A stretch of 9,871 nucleotides of DNA. It comes from Coriobacteriaceae bacterium (lineage in GTDB: Bacteria; Actinomycetota; Coriobacteriia; Coriobacteriales; UBA8131). The stretch covers positions 1-9,871 of the forward strand of contig JAAYYH010000002.1 of NCBI GenBank assembly GCA_012515495.1, written 5' to 3'. This document shows positions 1 through 7,087 of the stretch, one piece after another (position 1 is the stretch's first letter; the number at the start of each line of letters is the position of its first letter). The notes under the pieces are model-generated. The model saw only the letters and a list, made by a program, of their open reading frames with translations, was not told the DNA's origin and did not search any database. A program made the position numbers and the translations under genes.

Positions 1-36
1 CATTTGTCCTGAAACCGAGCAGATTCGCCGATGCCG

Positions 37-45
37 TGGTATGAT
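37..45 (+). promoter_or_regulatory. Possible extended -10 promoter element upstream of glpX
   Basis: TGGTATGAT fits an extended -10 (TG, one base, then TATGAT, five of six matches to TATAAT), about 58 bases before the glpX start. No convincing -35 hexamer lies 16-18 bases upstream, so the call rests on the extended -10 alone. Between it and the gene are a short inverted repeat (GCTCA 68-72 / TGAGC 80-84) and a direct repeat AGCTGAAA (55-62 and 82-89), which could be regulator contacts or chance. Confidence 0.25.
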
Positions 46-103
46 TCTGAGAAAAGCTGAAATGTCCGCTCAACTTATATGAGCTGAAAAGATTGGAGAA
101 GCA

Positions 104-1060
104 ATGCAGATATCACGTGTTATGCAGGTGCTCAATGTCGCTGAAGTCGCCGCGATTGCCGCTGCTGAATGGAATGGCAGGGGAGACAAGAAGGCAGCGG
201 ATCAGGCTGCCACTGAGGCGATGCGGAATGCCTTCAACGAGATAGACTTCTCAGGTCGTATCGTCATTGGGGAAGGTGAGCGCGATGAGGCCCCAATGCT
301 TTATATCGGCGAAGAGTTGGGTAAAGGCGGCGAAGAGATCGACATCGCCGTTGATCCGTTGGAGGGAACCAATCTCTGTGCTTACAATCGCCCAAATGCC
401 CTGACTACCATTGCGATTGCTCCCAAGGGTGCTTTACTGTTCGCGCCCGATACTTACATGAACAAGATCGCGGCCGGACCGGCATGTCTCGGCAAGGTCC
501 ATATCGACAATTCACCTGCGGAGAATGTCATTGCGGTAGCCGAAGCTTTGGGCAAATCGGTTAGCGATGTCAATGTCTGCATCCTCAAGCGTGACCGTCA
601 TCAGCAGATCATCGATGATGTTCGCGCTGTTGGCGCTCGGATACGGCTCATCGATGACGGCGATGTCTTTGGTTGCATTGCGACTGCGGTGCCAGGAACT
701 GGAATCGACTTATATCTTGGTGCCGGTGGAGCTCCAGAGGGCGTGCTGGCTGCAGCTGGCCTCAAGGCTATAGGTGGCGTCTTCATGGGTAGATTCCAGT
801 TCCGCAGTGATGAAGAGCGCGCTCGCGCGGAGCGGACCGCCGAAGTCGACCTTGATGGTGTGTTGACCATGGATATGCTGGTGCGTACCAACGACGCGGC
901 CTTTATCGCAACCGGTGTTACCGAAGGCGAGATGCTCGGTGGCGTCAGTCACGAAGGTGGCAGTACCACTACTACCTCGATTATCATGAGCTCCTGGGAC
1001 AAGACCGTACGCTTCATCAAGACTATCCGTCGCGGAGAAGAGGGTACGATCCGTTTCTAG
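104..1060 (+). CDS. glpX: Class II fructose-1,6-bisphosphatase (GlpX family)
   Basis: This enzyme hydrolyses fructose 1,6-bisphosphate to fructose 6-phosphate and phosphate in the cytoplasm, the irreversible step of gluconeogenesis. The 318-residue protein is close to the usual 320-340. Family signatures are visible: GRGDKKAADQAA near residues 25-36, GEGERDEAP at 56-64, DPLEGT at 84-89, the DDGDVFG loop near 184-190, and GGAPEG at 208-213. D33, E57, D84, E87 and E212 correspond to the metal-binding acidic residues described for Escherichia coli GlpX. The ATG at 104 follows GGAG at 95-98 with a 5-base spacer. The next gene is 145 bases away behind a large inverted repeat, so glpX is probably transcribed on its own. 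Some class II enzymes also act on sedoheptulose bisphosphate; that cannot be decided here. Confidence 0.95.
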   Translation: MQISRVMQVLNVAEVAAIAAAEWNGRGDKKAADQAATEAMRNAFNEIDFSGRIVIGEGERDEAPMLYIGEELGKGGEEIDIAVDPLEGTNLCAYNRPNALTTIAIAPKGALLFAPDTYMNKIAAGPACLGKVHIDNSPAENVIAVAEALGKSVSDVNVCILKRDRHQQIIDDVRAVGARIRLIDDGDVFGCIATAVPGTGIDLYLGAGGAPEGVLAAAGLKAIGGVFMGRFQFRSDEERARAERTAEVDLDGVLTMDMLVRTNDAAFIATGVTEGEMLGGVSHEGGSTTTTSIIMSSWDKTVRFIKTIRRGEEGTIRF

Positions 1061-1070
1061 CAATCGAAGG

Positions 1071-1186
1071 GCTCATAGGCAAAGGTGCGTCTACTCAAAC
1101 ATACTCGCACTGAGACCACCTGAGAGGATTATCTACTCAGGTGGTCCCAGTACTGAGTAACTCGTATCCGACCTTTGCCAATGAGT
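1071..1186. repeat. 116-nt nested inverted repeat (MITE-like element or structured RNA)
   Basis: Outer arms 1071-1086 and 1171-1186 pair at 15 of 16 positions (14 Watson-Crick, one G-T, one A-A mismatch); the core is GGCAAAGGT / ACCTTTGCC. Inside lies a second long hairpin: 1102-1107 with 1154-1159, 1109-1112 with 1148-1151, and a perfect 11-bp stem 1114-1124 / 1136-1146 around an 11-nt loop. Seven bases 1134-1140 can alternatively pair with 1153-1159, so two folds compete. No T-tract follows, so it is not a classical terminator, though it may still end glpX transcription. Terminal inverted repeats around an internal palindrome suit a miniature transposable element. A cis-acting RNA leader for the downstream hydrolase is the main alternative. 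I do not recognise the family. Confidence 0.7.
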
Positions 1187-1205
1187 GTTGACTGAAGGGT
1201 TAATC

Positions 1206-2003
1206 GTGTCCGAAACCACTCATACTCTGACCTTTCTCGGCACTGGAGCCTCTTGTGGTGTGCCGAGTTTCTATTGCGGTTGCAAAGCCTGTGATGAAGC
1301 CAGGCAAAACCCTCTCGCTGCGCGCGATTGTTCGGATTTGCTGATCAGCGGTACACAAAACACATTGATTGATGCCGCGCCCGAGCTCCGACTGCAACTG
1401 ATAAGGGAGCAGGTTGGTTCGATAGATCAGCTTGTTGTGACGCATGGGCACTTCGATCATATCGGCGGAATCCCACAATTGGAGTACTACGTCAAACTGC
1501 GGGCAGGAGCGCCAGTCCCTGTGTATGCTGGGCAGCAGACGATGGAGACCATTAAGCGACAGTTTGGCTTCATGATCGACGCGCTCGATCTTAATCAGCT
1601 GGCTGTTTTTCAGACCATTGAGCTTGATGGGGTTAGTTACACGGCCTTACCTGCCACCCATGGTGGCGATGCTTTTGGCTATCTGATCCGGACATCGGTG
1701 ACCAAAGCGGCCTACTTCCCGGATACCGGCCCATTGCCTGTCGAGGTACTGGCGTATCTAGATGACCTTGATCTCCTCATCGTCGACTCCACCTTCTGCG
1801 GTCGCAACTGGATGCCGCATTCACACCACAGCGTCGATGAGGCCGTTAAGCTCAGTCAGCAGCTGCAGGCCAAAAAGACCTATCTCACACATCTTTCGAT
1901 GCATTACGATACACCAACAACTCTGGTGGAATTGAAACGACAGCTTTCTGGTTATGGGGGCGCCATCCAGGTTGCCTATGACGGTTTGAGAATCGGGATC
2001 TAG
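1206..2003 (+). CDS. PhnP-like metallo-beta-lactamase-fold phosphohydrolase
   Basis: A 265-residue soluble metallo-beta-lactamase-fold hydrolase. The dinuclear metal motif THGHFDH sits at residues 79-85 (H80, H82, D84, H85), with H152 (ATHGGD), D173 (FPDTG) and H229 (LTHLSMHY) as the expected remaining ligands. An N-terminal insertion with C24-x-C26-x2-C29 matches the extra zinc-binding loop of PhnP, a cyclic phosphodiesterase of phosphonate breakdown. No phosphonate genes are nearby, so the substrate is unknown and I do not use the symbol. The GTG at 1206 is preferred because GAAGGG (1194-1199) precedes it by 6 bases. A GTG at 1185 in the same frame lies inside the inverted repeat and has no ribosome site. 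Sixteen bases separate it from the CoA ligase gene, so the two are probably co-transcribed. Confidence 0.8.
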   Translation: MSETTHTLTFLGTGASCGVPSFYCGCKACDEARQNPLAARDCSDLLISGTQNTLIDAAPELRLQLIREQVGSIDQLVVTHGHFDHIGGIPQLEYYVKLRAGAPVPVYAGQQTMETIKRQFGFMIDALDLNQLAVFQTIELDGVSYTALPATHGGDAFGYLIRTSVTKAAYFPDTGPLPVEVLAYLDDLDLLIVDSTFCGRNWMPHSHHSVDEAVKLSQQLQAKKTYLTHLSMHYDTPTTLVELKRQLSGYGGAIQVAYDGLRIGI

Positions 2004-2019
2004 ACACAAGGAGATGATG

Positions 2020-3654
2020 ATGGCAATAACTGATTTCCTCGAGAAGAACGCCAAGCTTTACCCCAATGAGGTCAGCCTGGTGGAGATCAACCCGGAGAAC
2101 CAACCGGACCATGCGGTAACCTGGAGAGAATACAATCTCATCGAGTCCGGCTCTGAGGAGAGATACCGTCGTGAGCTCACCTGGAGGGAATTCGACACCA
2201 AGGCTAACCGCTTTGCGAATCTTTTACTCACCAGGGGTGTGAAGAAGGGCGACAAGGTGGCTATCCTGCTCATGAACTGTCTCGAATGGCTACCGATATA
2301 CTTCGGTGTTCTAAAGACTGGCGCCTTGGCCGTGCCGATGAATTTTCGCTATACCGCTGACGAGATAAGTTATTGCCTCGATCTGGCCGAGGCTGAGACC
2401 CTGATCTTCGGTCCCGAGTTCATTGGTCGTATCGAGCAGGTCTTCGACAACCTGCATAACGTCAAGACGGTCTTCTTCGTAGGCGAAGACAAGCCGACAT
2501 TCGCGGAAAGCTATGACAAGCTGGTCTCCTATTGTTCATCAGTGGCCCCAGCTATCGAGCTCCGTGATAATGATGACGCGGCAATCTATTTCTCCTCTGG
2601 GACAACGGGTTTTCCCAAGGCGATTCTGCATACACACTCCGCATTGATGGCTTCCTGTGTCACAGAACAGCATCATCATGGTCAAACGCGCGAAGATGTG
2701 TTCCTCTGCATACCACCGCTCTATCATACAGGTGCCAAGATGCATTGGTTTGGAAGTCTGCTTTCCGCAAGTCGCGCAGTGATCTTGAGGGGAATGAGAC
2801 CGGAATGGATCTTGCAGGCAGTATCGGAGGAGAAGGCGACTATCGTCTGGCTGTTGGTGCCTTGGGCCCAAGATATCCTCGATGCTATTGATCGGGGCAC
2901 GATCAGACTTGAGGACTATCGTCTTGCGCAGTGGCGCTTGATGCATATTGGCGCGCAGCCGGTTCCGCCAAGCCTGATACGGCGGTGGAGGAAGGTCTTT
3001 CCCAATCATGATTATGACACCAACTACGGCCTCAGTGAGTCAACGGGGCCCGGGTGCGTGCATCTCGGTGTGGAGAATATCCATAAGGTGGGAGCTGTGG
3101 GCAAGGCTGGTTACCTCTGGCAAACGGCTATCGTCACCGAGGATGGATTGCCGGTTACGGCTGACGAGGTGGGCGAGTTGATCGTCAAGGGACCAGGTAC
3201 CATGAAGTGCTACTTCAACAACGCCGAAGCGACCGCGGAGATACTAAAAGATGGCTGGTTGTACACAGGGGATATGGCGAAATACGATGAAGATGGTTTC
3301 ATCTATCTTGTCGACCGTAAAAAAGATGTGATCATCTCTGGCGGCGAGAATATCTACCCCGTCCAGATCGAGGACTTCTTGCGCGCTCACGACGCGATTA
3401 AGGACGTAGCAGTCATCGGACTCCCTGACGGACGTCTTGGTGAGATAGCCGCAGCTATCATCGAAGTCAAGGAAGACGCTGCCCTGACAGAAGCTGAAGT
3501 CAACGAGTTCTGTGCTGATCTGCCGCGCTACAAGCGACCGCGGAAGGTGATCTTCGCTGATGTGCCGCGCAATCCCACCGGCAAGATTGAAAAGCCCAGG
3601 TTACGTGAGATCTATTGCGGTAGCAGGCTGGTAGAGGCCCAAACTACGAGTTAA
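2020..3654 (+). CDS. AMP-forming acyl-CoA synthetase (ANL superfamily)
   Basis: This cytoplasmic enzyme activates a carboxylic acid with ATP to an acyl-adenylate and then an acyl-CoA. All core motifs are present in 544 residues: the P-loop YFSSGTTGFPKA (190-201), NYGLSES (335-341), YTGD (415-418), the hinge and A8 region DRKKDVIISGGENIYP (432-447), and NPTGKIEK (518-525) with catalytic K522. The substrate is not readable; medium-chain or aromatic acids are both plausible. Near the N terminus, TWREY (34-38) and TWREF (54-58) form a near-duplicate separated by a charged 15-residue stretch, which looks like an insertion. Three ATGs lie in a row (2014, 2017, 2020). The third is 6 bases after AAGGAG (2008-2013) and is the best start. 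A 248-nt gap separates it from the molybdoenzyme operon. Confidence 0.9.
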   Translation: MAITDFLEKNAKLYPNEVSLVEINPENQPDHAVTWREYNLIESGSEERYRRELTWREFDTKANRFANLLLTRGVKKGDKVAILLMNCLEWLPIYFGVLKTGALAVPMNFRYTADEISYCLDLAEAETLIFGPEFIGRIEQVFDNLHNVKTVFFVGEDKPTFAESYDKLVSYCSSVAPAIELRDNDDAAIYFSSGTTGFPKAILHTHSALMASCVTEQHHHGQTREDVFLCIPPLYHTGAKMHWFGSLLSASRAVILRGMRPEWILQAVSEEKATIVWLLVPWAQDILDAIDRGTIRLEDYRLAQWRLMHIGAQPVPPSLIRRWRKVFPNHDYDTNYGLSESTGPGCVHLGVENIHKVGAVGKAGYLWQTAIVTEDGLPVTADEVGELIVKGPGTMKCYFNNAEATAEILKDGWLYTGDMAKYDEDGFIYLVDRKKDVIISGGENIYPVQIEDFLRAHDAIKDVAVIGLPDGRLGEIAAAIIEVKEDAALTEAEVNEFCADLPRYKRPRKVIFADVPRNPTGKIEKPRLREIYCGSRLVEAQTTS

Positions 3655-3692
3655 GACAGGCTTTTAGCACGTCCACCTGTTCGCGCCTGTCT
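3654..3692. terminator. Weak inverted repeat just after the CoA ligase stop
   Basis: AGACAGGC (3654-3661) pairs perfectly with GCCTGTCT (3685-3692) across a 23-nt loop, starting on the last base of the ligase stop codon. The loop is long and no T-run follows, so a Rho-independent terminator is doubtful. It could instead be an mRNA 3' end protector or chance. Confidence 0.25.
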
Positions 3693-3742
3693 GCCGTTCG
3701 CAGGATAAATCTGCGCACTCACACGGACTGTTATCGCGAATC

Positions 3743-3756
3743 AGTACCTGCGTACT
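3743..3756. promoter_or_regulatory. Short palindrome upstream of the molybdoenzyme operon
   Basis: AGTACCTGCGTACT is a perfect 5-bp inverted repeat (AGTAC / GTACT) with a 4-base centre, about 147 bases before the operon's first start codon. Size and place would suit a dimeric repressor or activator. No convincing -35/-10 pair could be placed beside it. A palindrome this short can arise by chance. Confidence 0.2.
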
Positions 3757-3834
3757 AGATGCATGGACAAAATAAGCTGCTTTAATTCATAGGCATTGCC
3801 TTGTTGTTTGTTATTCTGTCTATGGGTAAGAATC

Positions 3835-3862
3835 CGGCAAGACAAATAAACGTGTCTTGCCG
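3835..3862. promoter_or_regulatory. Perfect 10-bp hairpin in the leader of the molybdoenzyme operon
   Basis: CGGCAAGACA (3835-3844) and TGTCTTGCCG (3853-3862) are exact reverse complements around an 8-nt AT-rich loop, ending 40 bases before the GTG at 3903. In RNA this is a stable stem-loop in the 5' leader; in DNA it is a 28-bp operator-like dyad. It lies where the reading frame stays open upstream of 3903, so it also argues that this stretch is leader, not coding. The ligand or regulator is unknown. Confidence 0.5.
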
Positions 3863-3902
3863 CGACTTGGCTTTTGTCAGAGAGAAGAGAAAGAAGGGGA
3901 AC

Positions 3903-6512
3903 GTGTCAGAGACAATAGATATTCACGCTCCTGGGGTTGAAGTCAAGAAATCATGCTGCTATTTCTGCCATCAGAATTGCGGCGTTCTTGCATACGTGAA
4001 AGATGGCAAGGTCCTCAAGATCGAGGGCGATCCATCTCACCCCACCAACCAGGGCGGTCTATGCACTCGTGGCAACATCGCGTTGTTGCATCTGGACCAT
4101 CCTGATCGCATTAACTACCCGCTTAAACGGGCAGGCGAGAAGGGCTCAAACCAGTGGGAGCGCATCTCCTGGGATCAGGCAATCAGTGAGATTGCCGAGA
4201 AGCTCAACCAGATCAAGGCCGAAAGTGGCGCTGAGGCGGTGGCTACCGCCGGAGGAACGCTGCGTACAGAGGATTGGGCGCGCAGGCGCTTCATGAACAT
4301 GTTCGGTAGCCCCAACGGTTTCCACAATGCACTGCTGTGTTGGATCCCCACCTTCATGGTGGAGACAGCTGTCAGTGGCTGGAGTCCCTTTGAGACCGAC
4401 CTCGCCGACAGCCGCTGCGTCATCCTCTGGGGATTCAATCCCGGCGCCTCGGGTATGCCGAGCATGCGCGGCTATTCCGATCTGAAGAAGAATGGTCTGA
4501 AGATCATCGTCGTCGATCCACGTTACTCAGAGACAGCGGCACATGCCGACCTTTGGTTACCGCTGCGTCCCGGATCCGATACAGCTCTTGCTTTAGCTAT
4601 GATCCACGTTGTCATCTATGAAGGTCTGGCGAACATGGAATTCGTCAACAACTGGTGCATCGGCTATGAAGAGCTGGCGCAGCATGTTGCTCAGTATAGT
4701 CCCGAATGGGCCGCTGAGCATACGTGGTTGGAACCTGAACTGATCCGCCAGGCTGCGCGGATCTATGCCAAGAGTTCACCCAGCAACATCCAGTGGGGTT
4801 GTACGGCTGACCAGCTGGGCAAGACTGCTGGTGCAGGTATGCACGCGCGTGCGGTCCTGCGTGCCATCACCGGTAATCTGGATTGCCCGGGTGGCGATCT
4901 GATGCCCGGTCCGGCGATGAACTATGTCACAGACGAAGAGCTTGAGGCGAATGAGTGGTTGCCGGAAGAGCAGAAAGCCAAGCAGATCGGTGCAGATAAA
5001 TTCAAGCTTTGCTCATGGCCCGGTTATCAGCTTATCAGCGATATCTGCAAAGAGACATGGGGCAAAGCCCCGACAGCTGAGTGGATGTGTGAAGCACACG
5101 GTCCCTCAGTATTCAAAGCCATTCTGACCGGTGATCCCTACCAGATTCGTGCCCTTTTGGTGAGCGCGACCAACCCCGTGAACTCCTATGGTGATGCCAA
5201 GATGACTTTGGAGGCCCTTAAGAGGGTCGAGTTCATGGTGACCTGCGAGTATTGGATGACGCCTGCAGCTCTCTATAGCGATTATGTCATGCCAATAGCA
5301 GGCGCACTGGAGCGTCCTACTATCCACAACAACTATGGCGTTACCGATAGCCTGCTTGCCTCACAGCGTGCCATCCAACCACTGTATGAGCGTAAGACCG
5401 ACTATGAGTTCTGGCGCTTGTTGGCATTGGCCAGCGGCCAAGATGAGGACCAATGGCCTTGGGAGACTCTGGAGGAAGTCTTCTATTATGTCACCTACTC
5501 GTTTACCTCTCTTGGTTATCAGTTTAATTCCTACGATGAATTCGTGGAAAAGTATCGTTTCTACTATCCACCTCTCCACTATTACAAGTATGGCAACAAC
5601 GGCTTTTGCACGCCTTCACGTCGCGTTGAACTGAAGAGTTCCATTCTCGAAGAACTAGGTTATCCGTCTCTGCCAACCTGGATCGGTCCAGCTGAAAATG
5701 AGATCGATGATCCAGAGCTTGCCGAGGAGTATCCTCTGGTACTCACCACAGGTGGCGGATTCATGCCCTATCATCACAGCGAGCAGTTCAATATCTCCCC
5801 GCTGCGTTTCCTGCGTCATGATCCCTACTTCACCATCAATCCCATCAAGGCCAAGGAGCTGCATATCAAGGATGGCGATTGGTGCTGGATCGAGACCCGC
5901 CGCGGTCGCATGAAGCAACGGGCCAATGTCGAGCCCAGCGTGCATGAGAAGGTTATCTACGCTCAGCGCGGTTGGTGGTATCCAGAGAATGGACCCGAGG
6001 GAGACGCTCCCTACGGTTGTCTTGAATCAAATGTCAATATGCTGTCCAGTGTGGATGACGAGCATTGCGATCCGATTGGCGGTAGCTGGGCCAACCGCGG
6101 TTTGCTCTGCAAAGTCTACAAGGTTAAATATGGCGATGAACCGGATATCCAGTTCTCGATCCCCGGCTCATCCAAGGTTCCAGGAGTTACCGTCATGCCT
6201 TCCGACCAGAGACTGGCTTATGAACTGATCCCTTACAACCCCCTGCCGACTTTTGAGGTTCCTGAGGGTCTGACTTGGGATAAGGGTACAAAGATCGCCT
6301 GGGATCTGGAGCGAGGGTTAGCCTATGATCCCGATTCCGGCTGGCTATACGATCCCGAGACATCGGTCTTTTTCGACCTCGAAACCAGGTTCGCGTATGA
6401 TCCTGAGACCGAGACTTTAGTCGATGAGGCCGGTACCCACTATGACATGACAACCAAGCAACCTTTGGGGGATATTACTCCCGCAGTTGCTGACGTTGAG
6501 GGAGGGGAGTGA
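3903..6512 (+). CDS. Molybdopterin (bis-MGD) oxidoreductase catalytic subunit with C-terminal octapeptide repeats
   Basis: An 869-residue catalytic subunit of the DMSO reductase superfamily, binding Mo or W by two pterin guanine dinucleotides. Residues C19-x2-C22-x3-C26-x27-C54 hold a [4Fe-4S] cluster. C146, in LLCWIP, sits where thiosulfate/polysulfide reductases and acetylene hydratase place the metal-binding Cys; it is TGT, not selenocysteine. WCIGYEEL near 251-258 resembles acetylene hydratase, but H23 replaces that enzyme's catalytic Asp13, so hydratase activity is unlikely. The family also includes catechol dehydroxylases; the substrate is open. There is no Tat signal. Residues 790-845 are seven octapeptide repeats. 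The GTG at 3903 follows AAGGGG; the frame continues up to TTG 3801 and ATG 3822, but neither has a ribosome site and the extension holds a hairpin. The B subunit gene starts 2 nt downstream. Confidence 0.88.
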   Translation: MSETIDIHAPGVEVKKSCCYFCHQNCGVLAYVKDGKVLKIEGDPSHPTNQGGLCTRGNIALLHLDHPDRINYPLKRAGEKGSNQWERISWDQAISEIAEKLNQIKAESGAEAVATAGGTLRTEDWARRRFMNMFGSPNGFHNALLCWIPTFMVETAVSGWSPFETDLADSRCVILWGFNPGASGMPSMRGYSDLKKNGLKIIVVDPRYSETAAHADLWLPLRPGSDTALALAMIHVVIYEGLANMEFVNNWCIGYEELAQHVAQYSPEWAAEHTWLEPELIRQAARIYAKSSPSNIQWGCTADQLGKTAGAGMHARAVLRAITGNLDCPGGDLMPGPAMNYVTDEELEANEWLPEEQKAKQIGADKFKLCSWPGYQLISDICKETWGKAPTAEWMCEAHGPSVFKAILTGDPYQIRALLVSATNPVNSYGDAKMTLEALKRVEFMVTCEYWMTPAALYSDYVMPIAGALERPTIHNNYGVTDSLLASQRAIQPLYERKTDYEFWRLLALASGQDEDQWPWETLEEVFYYVTYSFTSLGYQFNSYDEFVEKYRFYYPPLHYYKYGNNGFCTPSRRVELKSSILEELGYPSLPTWIGPAENEIDDPELAEEYPLVLTTGGGFMPYHHSEQFNISPLRFLRHDPYFTINPIKAKELHIKDGDWCWIETRRGRMKQRANVEPSVHEKVIYAQRGWWYPENGPEGDAPYGCLESNVNMLSSVDDEHCDPIGGSWANRGLLCKVYKVKYGDEPDIQFSIPGSSKVPGVTVMPSDQRLAYELIPYNPLPTFEVPEGLTWDKGTKIAWDLERGLAYDPDSGWLYDPETSVFFDLETRFAYDPETETLVDEAGTHYDMTTKQPLGDITPAVADVEGGE
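6270..6461 (+). repeat. Tandem 24-nt / octapeptide repeats encoding an OCRE-like tail
   Basis: Seven 24-nt units (6270-6437) encode octapeptides in perfect register, with a degenerate eighth to 6461 shifted by one residue. The consensus is hydrophobic, any, aromatic, Asp, Pro/Leu, Asp/Glu, Thr/Ser/Arg, variable. Clear units are LAYDPDSG and FAYDPETE. Asp is at position 4 in all seven, and an aromatic at position 3 in six. DNA identity between units is low, so the repeat is kept at protein level and is old. The pattern recalls the YDPxTG octamer repeats of the eukaryotic OCRE domain. About 16 further residues, acidic and without the repeat, follow to the stop. Confidence 0.75.
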
Positions 6513-6514
6513 AC

Positions 6515-7087
6515 ATGACCCGATACGCTATGGTAATGGACCAACGCCGTTGTATCGGCTGCCAGTCCTGTACGGTAGCCTGCCGTACCTGGAATGATCT
6601 TCCCATGGACATCATGTTCAATCCAGTGGTAAGTGAGGGTGTTCAAGGCGTTTATCCTAATGTCCACCAAGTCTTCACTCCGCTGATTTGCATGCACTGT
6701 GATAATCCGCCCTGCACTATCTGTTGCCCCACAAATGCCTCACAACAAGATGAGGACGGCATCGTCTGGGTTGATTCTACAAAGTGCATGGGCTGCAAGG
6801 TCTGCGTCAACGCCTGTCCTTACGGTGCTCGTGATGTCAGTGCTCTCGACCCGTTCCTGAAGAGTTTCGTACGCAAATGTGACTTCTGCAAGGATCGCGT
6901 GCGTGAGGGAGAACAACCCTATTGCGTGGCGACCTGTCACCAGAAAGCCAGGATCTTCGGCGACCTGGATGATCCGAACAGCGAAGTCTCCAAATTGGTT
7001 GGTGGCTTGGCTGTCACCACGATTTTCCCGGAACTGGGCACCGAACCCCAGGTCTATTACATTCCTGATTTGGGAGGTGCCAAATGA
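6515..7087 (+). CDS. Four-[4Fe-4S] electron-transfer subunit of the molybdoenzyme complex (DmsB/PsrB type)
   Basis: A 190-residue ferredoxin-like subunit that passes electrons between the catalytic subunit and the membrane anchor. Sixteen cysteines in four groups fit four cubanes: C13/C16/C19/C23, C59/C62/C67/C71, C91/C94/C97/C101 and C122/C125/C137/C141. The third group keeps Cys where some relatives bind a [3Fe-4S] cluster through a Trp substitution, so all four are likely [4Fe-4S]. The ATG at 6515 is 5 bases after GGGGAG; an in-frame GTG at 6509 overlaps that ribosome site and is rejected. The gene begins 2 nt after the catalytic subunit and overlaps the NrfD gene by 4 nt, so the three are translationally coupled. 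No signal peptide is seen, consistent with a cytoplasmic-face complex. Confidence 0.93.
   Translation: MTRYAMVMDQRRCIGCQSCTVACRTWNDLPMDIMFNPVVSEGVQGVYPNVHQVFTPLICMHCDNPPCTICCPTNASQQDEDGIVWVDSTKCMGCKVCVNACPYGARDVSALDPFLKSFVRKCDFCKDRVREGEQPYCVATCHQKARIFGDLDDPNSEVSKLVGGLAVTTIFPELGTEPQVYYIPDLGGAK

Noticed and set aside
1066..1204. Direct repeats GAAGGG at 1066-1071 and 1194-1199 as target-site duplication of the inverted-repeat element
   Set aside because: They do not abut the inverted-repeat ends (7 bases remain on the right), the second copy serves as a ribosome site, and six bases is within chance.
1185..1205. GTG 1185 as start of the PhnP-like gene
   Set aside because: It falls in the 3' arm of the 116-nt inverted repeat with no Shine-Dalgarno. 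GTG 1206 has GAAGGG at a 6-base spacing and begins right before the conserved fold.
2539..3009. 156-codon antisense open frame inside the CoA ligase
   Set aside because: It lies wholly opposite a well-conserved enzyme, its translation shows no recognisable domain, and it has no supporting context.
3764..3792. Sigma70-type promoter (TGGACA with a weak -10) before the molybdoenzyme operon
   Set aside because: At 16-18 base spacing no -10 hexamer matches more than about half the consensus, so I cannot support it. A TTGCCT/TCTATG pair near 3796-3824 is equally weak.
3801..3902. Longer N terminus for the first molybdoenzyme (TTG 3801 or ATG 3822)
   Set aside because: Neither start has a ribosome site, the extra 34 or 27 residues are basic and unlike the family, and a perfect 10-bp dyad occupies the stretch. 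GTG 3903 has AAGGGG just upstream.
4336..4341. Selenocysteine at the metal-ligand position, as in some formate dehydrogenases
   Set aside because: The codon is TGT (Cys). No in-frame TGA occurs in either molybdoenzyme within the window.
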